A DNA stretch of 43,287 bases from Candidatus Gastranaerophilales bacterium (GCA_947589115.1 CANPZP010000009.1:1-43287), one strand, 5' to 3'; shown: positions 35,177-43,287, numbered from the stretch's first letter. Notes: a model not told the origin generated them from the letters alone. Made by a program: numbers and translations.

Positions 35177-37225
35177 TTAATTCTCCGATAAATATCTAAT
35201 TATGCCTTCAGCAATTGCTTGAGCCGAATCCGTCTGCCTTTTTTCGGAGGTAAGATTATGACGTTCTTTTTCATTTGATATAAATCCTAATTCCAGTAAA
35301 ACGGCAGGAGCTTCTGTATGGTTTATAACATAAAATTTTGACTTAAACAAGCCTCTGTCCGCCGCAGTTACTTTAGACGTTATTTCTTTATGCATTACCT
35401 TTGCGAGGGCATATCCTTTTTCGGAATAATAATGGGTTTCTATACCGTTTATCTCGCTTTTTACACTCGAATTTATATGAATACTTACATATATATCCGC
35501 ACCGTTTGAATTTGCTATTTCAACTCTGTCCGCCAAGGTAAGGGTTTTATCAACAGCCCTTGTCATTATTATATTTGTCAGTCCCTTTTGTCTTAGTATT
35601 TCTCTTACTTTTAAAGCTATTTGAAGAGTAAGATTTTTTTCTAATATTCCGCTTCTTAACGCCCCTGTATCATTTCCGCCATGCCCGGGGTCTATAACTA
35701 TTATCTTATTCTTTATTTTTTTAATATCCGCAGGTGTATTTACGTTAGATTTTTTTCTTGTTACTTTATCTTTCTTTATAGGTTTTTTATCCTTTATACT
35801 GTCAGATAAATTTTCTTTAGTTATTACTTCTTTGCTAAATGAAGAGTCTGAGCCTTGTTTAGATATCCTTAAATCAGGAAGAGTCTTTCGTTCAATATTA
35901 TTACCCGAAGAAGGTATTTGCAGCGTTTTTTGTTTTGTAAATACAAGCCTTAATTGCGACCCGTTTAGAGTTTCATAACAATCCACCAATGAATTTATAT
36001 CGGCAGGAAATGTTATTTGATATACATTAGCAGCAATTTTTTTTGCCTCAAATCCTGTTTTATTGGTTAATGCTACTTTATTAAATGATTCGGTATTAAA
36101 TTCCGTTAAATTATAAAAAGTGACATTTAATTTATTCATTTCTTTTTTTATTGAATATATAACGGGATTAGAAAAAATTATATTTATTACATCGGTTGTA
36201 TTATTAACATTTTGTTCTTTAAAATAAGCCAATTTACTCGGTACAATATTTTGAGCTATTGAAGATACATTATTTTTATCGGCAAAAATTACCGATTGAA
36301 GCGTGGAAGAATATATGGGTATATAATTATCCGTATTTGCTGTTTTTATAACAACTCTTGCAACGGAAGGTTCAAATTGACCTATTTTAGCGGTAACGGA
36401 CTCCGACAATTTAAATTCTTTATCTCTTAATTCCTGTAATACTATTGTATTTGGCAAATCATAAACAATTCTTGAAGGCTGGGATAAAATTACGGGTTTT
36501 TTAATATTAATTACTCCTATACCTTCAATAATTAAATTAGAATTTAATACCTTAACTTTTTCAAGAAAAAATCTTGATTTTAATCTTGCCTGTTTTTGTT
36601 CAATATTCGGACGAACGAGTTCATTATTCCCTTCTTTAAATGCTTTTTGCACTTTTTGAAATATTTCATCCGATTCTGACACTTTTGGCATTTCTTCCGG
36701 TATTACTATTGCTTTATCATAATAATCCGTTGAACTTTCTTTCGTTTCTCTGTATATTTGAGTTAAATATGGCTGCAGGGGTATTTCATTACTCAGTTTT
36801 ATAATTATATTACTCTTAAATCTTAAAACTTTAATCTGTTTTGAATCATAATTCGGCGAATTAAGAATAACAATTCTTACAACATCTGGCTGTGTTGAGT
36901 TTTGTGCTATTTTTAACTGCCTCATTCTGCTGTTTTTTATTGAAAATGTTTTATTCGGAAAAGTTATTATTGCATTTTCAATGTCAAAAAACACTCTGTC
37001 TTGTATTTGTTTTTTTACTATTTTTATATCCCCGGAATCCGCTCCTTGTGATGTACCTAGAAATATTATTGAATCCGAATTATCAAAATTTATACTGTTT
37101 ATTTTAAGACTTTCAACGGCTAAGACCGCATTAATGTTATTTAAGATATTTGTATTCTGGAACAATGACGGTATAAATGCGGATATTATATATATTAAAA
37201 ACGCTATTGTGATTTTTTTTATCAT
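35177..37225 (-). CDS. amiC: AMIN-domain N-acetylmuramoyl-L-alanine amidase (AmiC-like)
   Basis: Splits the amide bond between MurNAc and the stem peptide in the periplasm. A 682-residue protein with an N-terminal signal or anchor (about 1-20). Two AMIN domains are recognisable (about 40-150 and 215-310) and a third beta region follows (about 340-430); they target peptidoglycan. A Lys/Ser linker precedes the Amidase_3 domain (508-682). Zinc ligands are His515 (DPGHGG), Glu529 and His583 (SIHINSS), with catalytic Glu645 (LLELGF). All are intact. It lacks a Shine-Dalgarno; TATTAT ends 7 nt before the ATG. It is divergent from the GT9 gene and heads the operon with murI. Multiple AMIN domains recall cyanobacterial AmiC. 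Confidence 0.93.
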   Translation of the reverse strand: MIKKITIAFLIYIISAFIPSLFQNTNILNNINAVLAVESLKINSINFDNSDSIIFLGTSQGADSGDIKIVKKQIQDRVFFDIENAIITFPNKTFSIKNSRMRQLKIAQNSTQPDVVRIVILNSPNYDSKQIKVLRFKSNIIIKLSNEIPLQPYLTQIYRETKESSTDYYDKAIVIPEEMPKVSESDEIFQKVQKAFKEGNNELVRPNIEQKQARLKSRFFLEKVKVLNSNLIIEGIGVINIKKPVILSQPSRIVYDLPNTIVLQELRDKEFKLSESVTAKIGQFEPSVARVVIKTANTDNYIPIYSSTLQSVIFADKNNVSSIAQNIVPSKLAYFKEQNVNNTTDVINIIFSNPVIYSIKKEMNKLNVTFYNLTEFNTESFNKVALTNKTGFEAKKIAANVYQITFPADINSLVDCYETLNGSQLRLVFTKQKTLQIPSSGNNIERKTLPDLRISKQGSDSSFSKEVITKENLSDSIKDKKPIKKDKVTRKKSNVNTPADIKKIKNKIIVIDPGHGGNDTGALRSGILEKNLTLQIALKVREILRQKGLTNIIMTRAVDKTLTLADRVEIANSNGADIYVSIHINSSVKSEINGIETHYYSEKGYALAKVMHKEITSKVTAADRGLFKSKFYVINHTEAPAVLLELGFISNEKERHNLTSEKRQTDSAQAIAEGIIRYLSEN

Positions 37226-37308
37226 ATTATTTATAATAATCGTTCTGTATCTAATATCAAATTTTTAACAAAAAATAAGAAAAGTAAATATTATGCTATT
37301 ATACAATT

Positions 37309-38298
37309 ATGAATAAAAATATTAAAAAAATTTTAATAATAAGAACGGGAGCAATAGGAGATGTAGTTCATACAACGGCATTATACCGTGCCATTAAAAA
37401 AAATAATCCCGATATACTTATCCACTATATGACAAGTGAACTTATTTCCCCTTTACTAACTAATGACCCTGATATTTCTAAAGTTATAAATATTAATCCG
37501 AAATTTAAACTATTTTCTTCTTATGCAATAAATCTGGCAAAACTTTTAAAATCGGAAAAATATGATGCGGTAATAAATTTACAACCCTCACTAAAAATTA
37601 ATGCATTAATATTTTTAGCGGGAATAAAAAATAAATGTAATTATAAGAAAAGATTTAAAGTTCATGCGGTAACTAATTTTTGGCAGACAGGATTAAAATT
37701 TTTTCCTGAACTAAAAGAAGAAAAAGAATTAAAATTATATTTACCGAAAGAAAAAACTGAAGAAGCAAAAACATTTTTAAACAATTATAAACGGCCTATA
37801 ATAATAATAAATGCAGGCGGAGTACTGTCAAAAAGGCAAGGCAGAACATATCCCGCAGATAAATGGCTTGAACTCGGAAATAAAATTCAGGAAAAAGTCC
37901 AAGGAACAATAATATTAAACGGTATTAACGAGGATAAAGAAATCCTTTCTCCGTTAAATAATATTAAAAATTCCGTAAATTTAATCGGAAAACAATCACT
38001 GATTGAATCTTGTTCTGTAATTTCTCAAGCGGATTTATTGATATCGGGAGATTCAGGCCCTTTACATATAGCTTCAGCTTTAAATGTAAAGACTATCGGA
38101 TTATATGGTTCAATGCCGGCCAAAAGAACAGGAATATATTCCGGAGGACATAATATCGTATCCCATAAAAAATGCGTGCCTTGTAACAAAAGAAAATGCA
38201 AATATATCTATAATACAAACAAACTTTATGCGCCTTGTATGGAAGAGATTTCAGTTGATGATATTTTGAATATTATATTTGAGGATTTAAAAAGATGA
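37309..38298 (+). CDS. GT9-family heptosyltransferase-like glycosyltransferase
   Basis: A 329-residue enzyme of the ADP-heptose:LPS heptosyltransferase family, which builds the lipopolysaccharide inner core or a related glycan. The opening ILIIRTGAIGDVVHTTAL is the family start. The C-terminal nucleotide-binding half has SGDSGPLHIASALNVKTIGLYG and a Cys-rich CVPCNKRKC segment typical of many GT9 members. The acceptor-side Asp in the GDVV segment is present. There is no Shine-Dalgarno, and TATTAT ends 6 nt before the ATG (37297-37302). A second -10-like TATTAT with TTAACA at 18 bp lies just upstream. Its last codons overlap the pectate lyase start by 4 bases, so the two are coupled. Confidence 0.91.
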   Translation: MNKNIKKILIIRTGAIGDVVHTTALYRAIKKNNPDILIHYMTSELISPLLTNDPDISKVININPKFKLFSSYAINLAKLLKSEKYDAVINLQPSLKINALIFLAGIKNKCNYKKRFKVHAVTNFWQTGLKFFPELKEEKELKLYLPKEKTEEAKTFLNNYKRPIIIINAGGVLSKRQGRTYPADKWLELGNKIQEKVQGTIILNGINEDKEILSPLNNIKNSVNLIGKQSLIESCSVISQADLLISGDSGPLHIASALNVKTIGLYGSMPAKRTGIYSGGHNIVSHKKCVPCNKRKCKYIYNTNKLYAPCMEEISVDDILNIIFEDLKR

Positions 38299-39410
38299 TT
38301 AAATTATATAAAATCACTTCTTTGTTAATTGTAATAACAATAATAATCTGCACAACAAATATGATATACAATCATAAAAAATATAATTCAATATATCAAA
38401 TGAAATGGACAAAAGCAGCAAAAGAATTTGATAATAATTTTTTTAAAACACCCGAGGCAGTTAGAATAGGAAATAATTTACTTTTATTTCAAAAAACAAG
38501 CGGAGGGTGGCCTAAAAATACAAGGATGCAAGATAAAATTCCGCCTGAAATAGTTCCTCAGGTTATGTATACAAAAGATTATGTTTCTTTATCAACCGTA
38601 GATAATGATGCAACCACAACAGAAATAAGATACTTAGCAAGACTATATAATGTAAAAAAAGATAAAAAATATAAACAAGCGGTTATATCAGGGATTAATT
38701 ATCTTTTACAAGCTCAATATAAAGACTCCGGAGGATTTCCTCAATACTATCCTGCTGACTATAATGATTATCATTTGGATATAACATTTAATGACAATGC
38801 AATAATTAATATATTAAAAATTATGCAGGAAATAACAAAGAAAAAATATCCTTTTAATTTTTTGGATGATACCATTGTTAAAAAAGCCAAAATTGCTCTT
38901 GATAAGGGAATAGACTGCATTTTAAAGACTCAGATTATACAAAACGGTGAGTTAACCGGATGGTGCGGTCAATATGATTCTTTAGGATTATTCCCTTTAG
39001 AAGGCAGAGCTTATGAACCTATTGCCATATACAGTAAAGAATCGGCAAACATACTTTTATTTCTTATGTCTTTAAAAAATCCTTCTCCGGAAATTATAAA
39101 TGCAATAGAAAACGGTGTAGCCTGGTTTGAAAAATCAAAAATAACCGGTAAAAAATTAACCGTTATCTCAAATGTAAAAGGTGAAAAGGATATAACAGTC
39201 ACACAATGCGAAGAATGCCCTCCCATATGGGCAAGGTTTTATGATATAGATTCCAATCAGCCTATATTTTCTGACAGAACAAATAAAATATACAATAAAC
39301 TTGAAGATATAGACTACGAAAGAAGAAATAATTATGACTGGTATTTCTTAGACGGAGATAAAGTTTTTGAAAAATATAAAAAATGGAAAAAGAATAAAAA
39401 AAGAAATTAA
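38295..39410 (+). CDS. Pectate lyase family 10 (PL10)
   Basis: Cuts polygalacturonate by beta-elimination. A 371-residue protein with an N-terminal hydrophobic signal-anchor (about 5-24), so it is exported or tethered; the Cys after it lacks a good lipobox. Family blocks are in order: QKTSGGWPKNTRM, DNDATTTEIRYLARLY, AQYKDSGGFPQYYPA, ITFNDNAIINILKIM, GWCGQYD, GRAYEPIAIYSKESA and the PPIWARFYDIDSNQPIFSDR stretch. The GRAYEP block holds the Arg used as base in PL10, and the acidic calcium-site residues are in the ATTTE and FNDNA blocks. It overlaps the GT9 gene by 4 bases. Tethered pectinase in a small-genome gut bacterium suggests dietary pectin use or envelope polymer trimming. Confidence 0.88.
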   Translation: MIKLYKITSLLIVITIIICTTNMIYNHKKYNSIYQMKWTKAAKEFDNNFFKTPEAVRIGNNLLLFQKTSGGWPKNTRMQDKIPPEIVPQVMYTKDYVSLSTVDNDATTTEIRYLARLYNVKKDKKYKQAVISGINYLLQAQYKDSGGFPQYYPADYNDYHLDITFNDNAIINILKIMQEITKKKYPFNFLDDTIVKKAKIALDKGIDCILKTQIIQNGELTGWCGQYDSLGLFPLEGRAYEPIAIYSKESANILLFLMSLKNPSPEIINAIENGVAWFEKSKITGKKLTVISNVKGEKDITVTQCEECPPIWARFYDIDSNQPIFSDRTNKIYNKLEDIDYERRNNYDWYFLDGDKVFEKYKKWKKNKKRN

Positions 39411-39427
39411 TAAGGTATAATAATCCA

Positions 39428-40006
39428 ATGATAGAAAAAGCTGAAAAAGAACTAAATAAACTTTTAAACGGAAATAAAAATTTTATAAACGGAACTTTGA
39501 CAAAGAAGAATATGTCATTAGAAACGTTAAATAAATATGCATTCCATCAGGAACCATATGCTTGCATACTAACCTGTTCCGATTCAAGAGTAGTACCCGA
39601 AATTATTTTTGATTGCGGAATAGGAGAACTCTTTGTTATAAGAGTAGCCGGCATGACTTTAGGTGCAAATGTTATTGAAAGTATGGAATATGCCGTCAAA
39701 AAACTGGAAATTCCTTTATTAATATTATTAGGTCACGATGACTGCGGAGTTATGAAATATGCAAAAGAACATTACCCTGAGCCGTCTGAATATTTTCCCT
39801 CTTTATTAAAATCGGTTTATCCTGTTTTAGATTTAAAAGAAGATATCTCATGTCATAATTTCTTTTCCCGTCAACATACTATATGGGTTGAAGATTATAT
39901 ACTTAAACATTCGGTTATTATTAATAAAGCAGTTAAACAAAATAAACTTCTTATTGCCAAATGCCATTTTAATCACGCAACCGGACTGGTGGATATTATT
40001 GATTAA
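39428..40006 (+). CDS. Beta-class carbonic anhydrase
   Basis: Interconverts CO2 and bicarbonate in the cytoplasm. The 192 residues show zinc ligand Cys50 with the Asp52-Arg54 dyad in CSDSRVVPE, then GELFVIRVAG, and ligands His103 and Cys106 in GHDDCGVM. All active-site residues are kept. It is slightly shorter than plant-type enzymes. The ATG at 39428 has TATAAT (39416-39421) ending 6 nt before it and only a distant AAGG, so a leaderless start is possible. The upstream pectate lyase ends 17 nt earlier. No carboxysome genes are near, so general bicarbonate supply for carboxylases is the likely role. Confidence 0.94.
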   Translation: MIEKAEKELNKLLNGNKNFINGTLTKKNMSLETLNKYAFHQEPYACILTCSDSRVVPEIIFDCGIGELFVIRVAGMTLGANVIESMEYAVKKLEIPLLILLGHDDCGVMKYAKEHYPEPSEYFPSLLKSVYPVLDLKEDISCHNFFSRQHTIWVEDYILKHSVIINKAVKQNKLLIAKCHFNHATGLVDIID

Positions 40007-40024
40007 ATAATTTTTATTATATCT

Positions 40025-40052
40025 TTGACTATTTTTTTTGATATCAGATAAT
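40025..40052 (+). promoter_or_regulatory. Putative promoter of nadE (leaderless)
   Basis: TTGACT (40025-40030) and GATAAT (40047-40052) are spaced by 16 bp. The -10 box ends 6 nt before the nadE ATG, so transcription would begin at or next to the start codon. Confidence 0.55.
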
Positions 40053-40058
40053 ATTTTT

Positions 40059-41837
40059 ATGAACAAGATTGTATTGGCACAAATCGATACCATAGCCGGA
40101 AATATAAAATATAATTCGGAAAAGATACAAAATTGCATTAATAAAGCAAAAGAAAATAATGCGGATTTAATTATATTTCCGGAACTGGCACTTATAGGAT
40201 ATCCTTTCGGGGATATATTTATGAGGCATGAAGCCATAATAAAAAAACAGCTGAATGCACTTGAAGAAATAACATCCCATACACAAAATATAACGGTATT
40301 ATTGGGATTCGCCGAGCCTACTCATGATACAAATAAGAAACCGTTTTATAACTCCGTTGCAGTTTTAAAAGACGGACAAATAATAAACATAATTAGAAAA
40401 AGACTGCTTCCTAACTACGGAGAATTTAACGATTACAGATATTTTGAGCCTTCGGAAGAAACATCCGAAATTTTTGAAATAAACGGTGAAAAATTCGGGG
40501 TGTTAGTATGTGAGGACAGCTTTAATGATAAATCCTTCTTCAAAAATGAGAGTATTTACAATATAGATCCCATAGAAGAACTAATAAAATTAAAGCCTGA
40601 CACATTAATTAACTGTTCATGTTCTCCCTCAAGATGTGCGAAAGAATATATAAAAAATTCTTTATTTTCATCAATAGCAAAAAAATATAAAGTTAATTAC
40701 ATATATGTCAACCAAGCAGGTTATGCGGATAACCTTTGTTTTGACGGCTCTTCAAGAATATACGACAAAGAAGGCAATATAACTTTAAGAGCAAAATCCT
40801 TTGAAGAAGATTTTGTTATTACCTCCTCTGACGGATTTAAAGGAATAATTAACAAATTGCCCACAGGTGCGGATAAAAAGATTGATAAGTCTAATTTCGA
40901 TTTAAATTATAGAAATGATTTAGACAGAACTTACAAAAGTATAATATTTTCAATAAGAGAATACTTTAAAAAGAACGGATTTACAAAAGCTGTATTAGGT
41001 CTTTCAGGAGGATTGGATTCTTCCGTATGCGCAGTATTACTCTCAGATGCCATAGGAAAAGAAAATGTATGGGGTATTTCAATGCCCACTGCTATTACAT
41101 CAAAAGAAAGCAAATCTGATGCACAAATTTTAGCAAATAATTTAGGTATTAATTTTCAAGAAATACCTTTATTAGAAGGACTTGAAAGCTTAAAAAAAAT
41201 GCTTAACGGCGCTTTTGATAAAATTTTAACGGAAAAATACACAAATCCTACAACTATAGAAAATTTACAGGCAAGGTTAAGAGCCACTATATTATGGAGT
41301 ATTTCTAATGAATATAAACAAATGCTTCCTATTGCCACAAGCGATAAATCGGAAGCATATATAGGATATGCAACAGTTAACGGTGATATGTCAGGCGGAT
41401 TTGCTCCCATTGCCGATGTTACCAAAACTAAACTTTTTGCTCTTGCGGATTTTCTGAATAATTCAAGGCCGGAAAAAAATGTCATTTCCTCCTCAATACT
41501 TGAAAAACCGCCCGGTGCAGAATTAAAAATTAACCCTTTAACAGGTAAATCAGTTTGTGCCGAAGAAGAAAATATGCCTTATGAATTTCTTGATGAAATT
41601 ATATGGTTTGTTGAAAATAACGGATTCGGGTTTGATGATTTAATTAATCATAAATTTTATTTTGAAACTAAACACTCCGTTTCTAATGAACAAAAAAACG
41701 AATGGATTAATAAATTCTTTTATAAATCTAAATTTGCCGTTTACAAATGGCACATTATGCCTCCTTCGGTTATTGTTGATATACATTCAATTAATTCGGC
41801 AGAATACAGACAGCCGATTATTTCTCAAATTTTTTAA
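40059..41837 (+). CDS. nadE: Glutamine-dependent NAD+ synthetase
   Basis: Last step of NAD synthesis: amidates nicotinate adenine dinucleotide using ammonia from glutamine. It has 592 residues from the ATG at 40059; a TTG 7 codons earlier was rejected because the ATG matches the family start MNKIVLAQIDTIAGN and fits the promoter spacing. The glutaminase (nitrilase) domain has the triad Glu42 (FPELALIGYP), Lys114 (RKRLLPNYGEF) and Cys151 (VLVCEDS). The synthetase domain opens with LGLSGGLDSSVCAVLL, the PP-loop ATP site, and ends with KWHIMPPSVIV. Both domains look complete. A hairpin follows its stop but terminates the other strand. Confidence 0.96.
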   Translation: MNKIVLAQIDTIAGNIKYNSEKIQNCINKAKENNADLIIFPELALIGYPFGDIFMRHEAIIKKQLNALEEITSHTQNITVLLGFAEPTHDTNKKPFYNSVAVLKDGQIINIIRKRLLPNYGEFNDYRYFEPSEETSEIFEINGEKFGVLVCEDSFNDKSFFKNESIYNIDPIEELIKLKPDTLINCSCSPSRCAKEYIKNSLFSSIAKKYKVNYIYVNQAGYADNLCFDGSSRIYDKEGNITLRAKSFEEDFVITSSDGFKGIINKLPTGADKKIDKSNFDLNYRNDLDRTYKSIIFSIREYFKKNGFTKAVLGLSGGLDSSVCAVLLSDAIGKENVWGISMPTAITSKESKSDAQILANNLGINFQEIPLLEGLESLKKMLNGAFDKILTEKYTNPTTIENLQARLRATILWSISNEYKQMLPIATSDKSEAYIGYATVNGDMSGGFAPIADVTKTKLFALADFLNNSRPEKNVISSSILEKPPGAELKINPLTGKSVCAEEENMPYEFLDEIIWFVENNGFGFDDLINHKFYFETKHSVSNEQKNEWINKFFYKSKFAVYKWHIMPPSVIVDIHSINSAEYRQPIISQIF

Positions 41838-41865
41838 AAAAAACCCTTCTTATTTATAAGAAGGG
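41836..41865 (-). terminator. Strong intrinsic terminator on the minus strand, no known gene upstream
   Basis: A 9-bp perfect stem (CCCTTCTTA at 41844-41852 and its complement at 41857-41865) with a 4-nt loop is followed, on the minus strand, by eight Ts (41843-41836). On the plus strand the stem is followed by GGATGAGC, so it is not a nadE terminator. The T-run overlaps the nadE stop. Confidence 0.7.
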
Positions 41866-42157
41866 GATGAGCACTAAGAATAAGCAATCAGAAGAGTTGA
41901 GGATTTACTTTTATATAATAGTGGATTTTCCTTTTTCATTCATTCGACTTAATGACTATATTTGTTAGTTATACTTTTGTTTAAATAAGCATATATCATA
42001 TTTGTATTGTTATTTTAATAAGCAGGAAAAGAAAATAAATAAAATTAAAAGGCGAACAAGTAATTATAATCTATAAAACTTAAATTATGTTAACAATATA
42101 TACGTTATTTTATTATTTTGGTAGAATAAATATTATAACAGATATAGAGAGTAAAAG
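41838..42157. other. Intergenic region between nadE and the coiled-coil gene
   Basis: About 320 bp without a credible reading frame. It contains the minus-strand terminator at 41836-41865 and, about 41866-41930, a less AT-rich block that would be the 3' end of any minus-strand RNA. The right end must hold the promoter of the coiled-coil gene; TATAAC (42133-42138) is a possible -10. Confidence 0.45.
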
Positions 42158-43287
42158 ATGGCTGCTGATAATTATAAGGAAATTTTGGAAGAAGTTTGTA
42201 ATAAAATTAAAAACATAAATTCAGTTAATGAGATAGATATTTCTGATATAAAAAATTCTGTTGAATCTATAGAAAATCTTGTTACTGATACTCAAGCAAA
42301 ATTAAATTTTCAGGAAATAAAAGAAAAACTGGAAACCATATCTTATAATATAAACAGCTGTAATGAAGCTTATGTAAAAAATTTATACAATGACATAAAT
42401 AATTTAAAAACAGATTTAGGAAACGTAGAAAAATTTTTAGAAAATATCCGCAATAATCAAAACTTATCATTAACAACAGCGGAATTTGAGGAATTTCAAA
42501 AGCAGCAATTAGACTTTAATCTTAAAAATCAAGAGAATTTATTTAAAGAATTAGAACAGATTAAAGATAAAACTCAATCACCCTCAGGCAGTGAAAATCT
42601 CGGTAAGCTTGAATCAGACTTAAATAACCTTCACGGTGCACTTTCTTCATATCTTGAACAAATCATTTCCAATGTTCAAAAATTTCCTAATTTAGAAGAA
42701 ATTATGTCAGTTATGAACAATATTAATAAAGTTCATCAGCATAACATTTCAGAAACTAACGAATTAGTAAAAGAACTGCAAACGAGTGTTTCAAATTTCA
42801 GTTCCGATTTAAGGAATAGTGATTTTGCAAAACAAATCTCAAAAATCAGCGCTATATATGAAAGCTTAAATATTGTACAAGCTTGGGTGGAAAAAGCCGG
42901 ATATATAAATAAATCCATTGAAAGTTTATATTCAAAACTGGGCGATAACCTTAACTTTAACGATTGGTCGCAAAAAATTGATTCTATATATAATAACATT
43001 CAGGATTTAAGCAATTTAACATTAAGAATAGATGAATTTAATGCTTCGGTTGACGAAATAGAATCCAATTTAAGCAAAAATGCGTTCACTAATATTACCG
43101 GAAATATTGATTTTGAAGATGCCTTTAATAAAGTGGATATTGTTTATGAAAATGTATCCGAACTGAATAATATTGCATCAAAAATAGATAAAGTTGACTC
43201 TTCGGTATCTGATTTATCTGAAATAACAGATAAAATTGATATTGTTTATGAAAATATATCGGAACTGAATACTTTAGTAGAAAAAAT
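42158..43287 (+). CDS. Coiled-coil repeat protein of unknown function (cut by window edge)
   Basis: At least 376 residues, open to the window end. The ATG at 42158 is preceded by GAGAG at about 6 nt. The protein is acidic, rich in Asn, Glu, Ile and Lys, with no signal peptide or membrane helix. It is almost wholly predicted helix with repeated hydrophobic spacing (NSVESIENLV; NNLKTDLGNVEKFLENI; KVDSSVSDLSEITDKID), typical of long coiled coils. Near the visible end a 34-residue unit begins to repeat: DIVYENVSELNN returns as DIVYENISELNT, 102 bp apart (43136 and 43238). More copies may follow outside the window. No homologous family is recognised; a cytoplasmic scaffold or surface-exported filament protein are both open. 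Confidence 0.8.
   Translation, partial: MAADNYKEILEEVCNKIKNINSVNEIDISDIKNSVESIENLVTDTQAKLNFQEIKEKLETISYNINSCNEAYVKNLYNDINNLKTDLGNVEKFLENIRNNQNLSLTTAEFEEFQKQQLDFNLKNQENLFKELEQIKDKTQSPSGSENLGKLESDLNNLHGALSSYLEQIISNVQKFPNLEEIMSVMNNINKVHQHNISETNELVKELQTSVSNFSSDLRNSDFAKQISKISAIYESLNIVQAWVEKAGYINKSIESLYSKLGDNLNFNDWSQKIDSIYNNIQDLSNLTLRIDEFNASVDEIESNLSKNAFTNITGNIDFEDAFNKVDIVYENVSELNNIASKIDKVDSSVSDLSEITDKIDIVYENISELNTLVEK
43136..43287 (+). repeat. Tandem 102-bp (34-residue) coding repeat, first two units
   Basis: GATATTGTTTATGAAAAT recurs exactly 102 bp later (43136 and 43238), and the following codons keep the residues SELN. The second unit is cut by the window end. The repeat is in frame within the coiled-coil gene. 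Confidence 0.6.

Noticed and set aside
40038-40058. TTG start for nadE, seven codons upstream of the chosen ATG
   Set aside because: No Shine-Dalgarno, it lies between the -35 and -10 boxes, and the family N terminus begins at the ATG.
39848-40237. 129-codon minus-strand frame across the carbonic anhydrase/nadE junction
   Set aside because: It overlaps two well-supported genes and the nadE promoter, with no ribosome site or known motif.
1-43287. CRISPR arrays, insertion sequences, prophage, rRNA or tRNA genes
   Set aside because: Intergenic regions were read for regular repeats, transposase frames and GC-richer cloverleaf candidates; none was seen. Small tRNA-like structures could only be excluded by a covariance search.

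Overview
This 43.3 kb window is a dense, AT-rich bacterial chromosome segment. It uses the standard code with TGA as a stop, and it holds no rRNA, tRNA, insertion sequence or CRISPR array that I can see. Lipopolysaccharide-type heptosyltransferase, AMIN-domain amidase, type IV pilus ATPases and an aerotolerance-neutral core gene set point to a Gram-negative envelope. Base composition, the AMIN amidase, the M16 protease, the T4P/HD-GYP signalling set and a PL10 pectate lyase would fit a gut member of the non-photosynthetic cyanobacterial sister clade (Vampirovibrionia, Gastranaerophilales). That placement is an inference; no marker gene was compared.

Layout. 1-2571: start of gap (minus), a small XRE regulator facing a small membrane protein gene, and two tandem PlsC acyltransferases. 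2572-7355: a chemosensory core, with an MCP-like receptor and a CheA kinase in one operon and a two-domain CheW protein divergent from it. 7352-14486 (all minus): proS, an HD-GYP response regulator overlapping its histidine kinase, and a secreted M16 protease. 14768-19306: a polytopic GT-C-like membrane protein, an amino-acid permease with an unusual leader, pilT and rpsO. 19589-23399 (minus): an operon of a multi-domain histidine kinase with a decayed GGDEF-like tail, a single-domain receiver, and a PilB/GspE-like protein with an MshEN domain whose ATPase site is degraded. 23451-27769 (minus): mutS2, HU and lysS. 27836-31065: a GT2 glycosyltransferase, trxB, a secreted protein of unknown function and a spermidine-synthase-like protein. 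31133-33692: a TPR-GAF-HD-GYP protein with a NarL-type regulator. 33682-37225 (minus): a LOG-family protein, murI and an AMIN amidase. 37309-41837 (plus): a GT9 heptosyltransferase overlapping a PL10 pectate lyase, a beta carbonic anhydrase and nadE. 42158-end: a coiled-coil protein cut by the window edge.

How they fit together. Much of the window is signal transduction that plausibly feeds surface motility by type IV pili: chemosensory array, two HD-GYP proteins (cyclic di-GMP phosphodiesterase family), three kinase/receiver sets and PilT. The most unusual unit is the 19589-23399 operon, where cyclic di-GMP-related folds (MshEN, GGDEF-like) are kept but their catalytic signatures are lost.

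Expression signals are readable in several places. There are strong intrinsic terminators after pilT, rpsO, HU and murI, a clear sigma70-type promoter for HU and gap, and a recurrent class of genes without a Shine-Dalgarno sequence whose -10-like box ends 6-7 nt before the ATG (mutS2, the spermidine-synthase-like gene, GT9, carbonic anhydrase, nadE, GT2, amidase), which suggests leaderless transcripts. Three terminator-like hairpins face strands with no annotated gene just upstream and may mark small RNAs.
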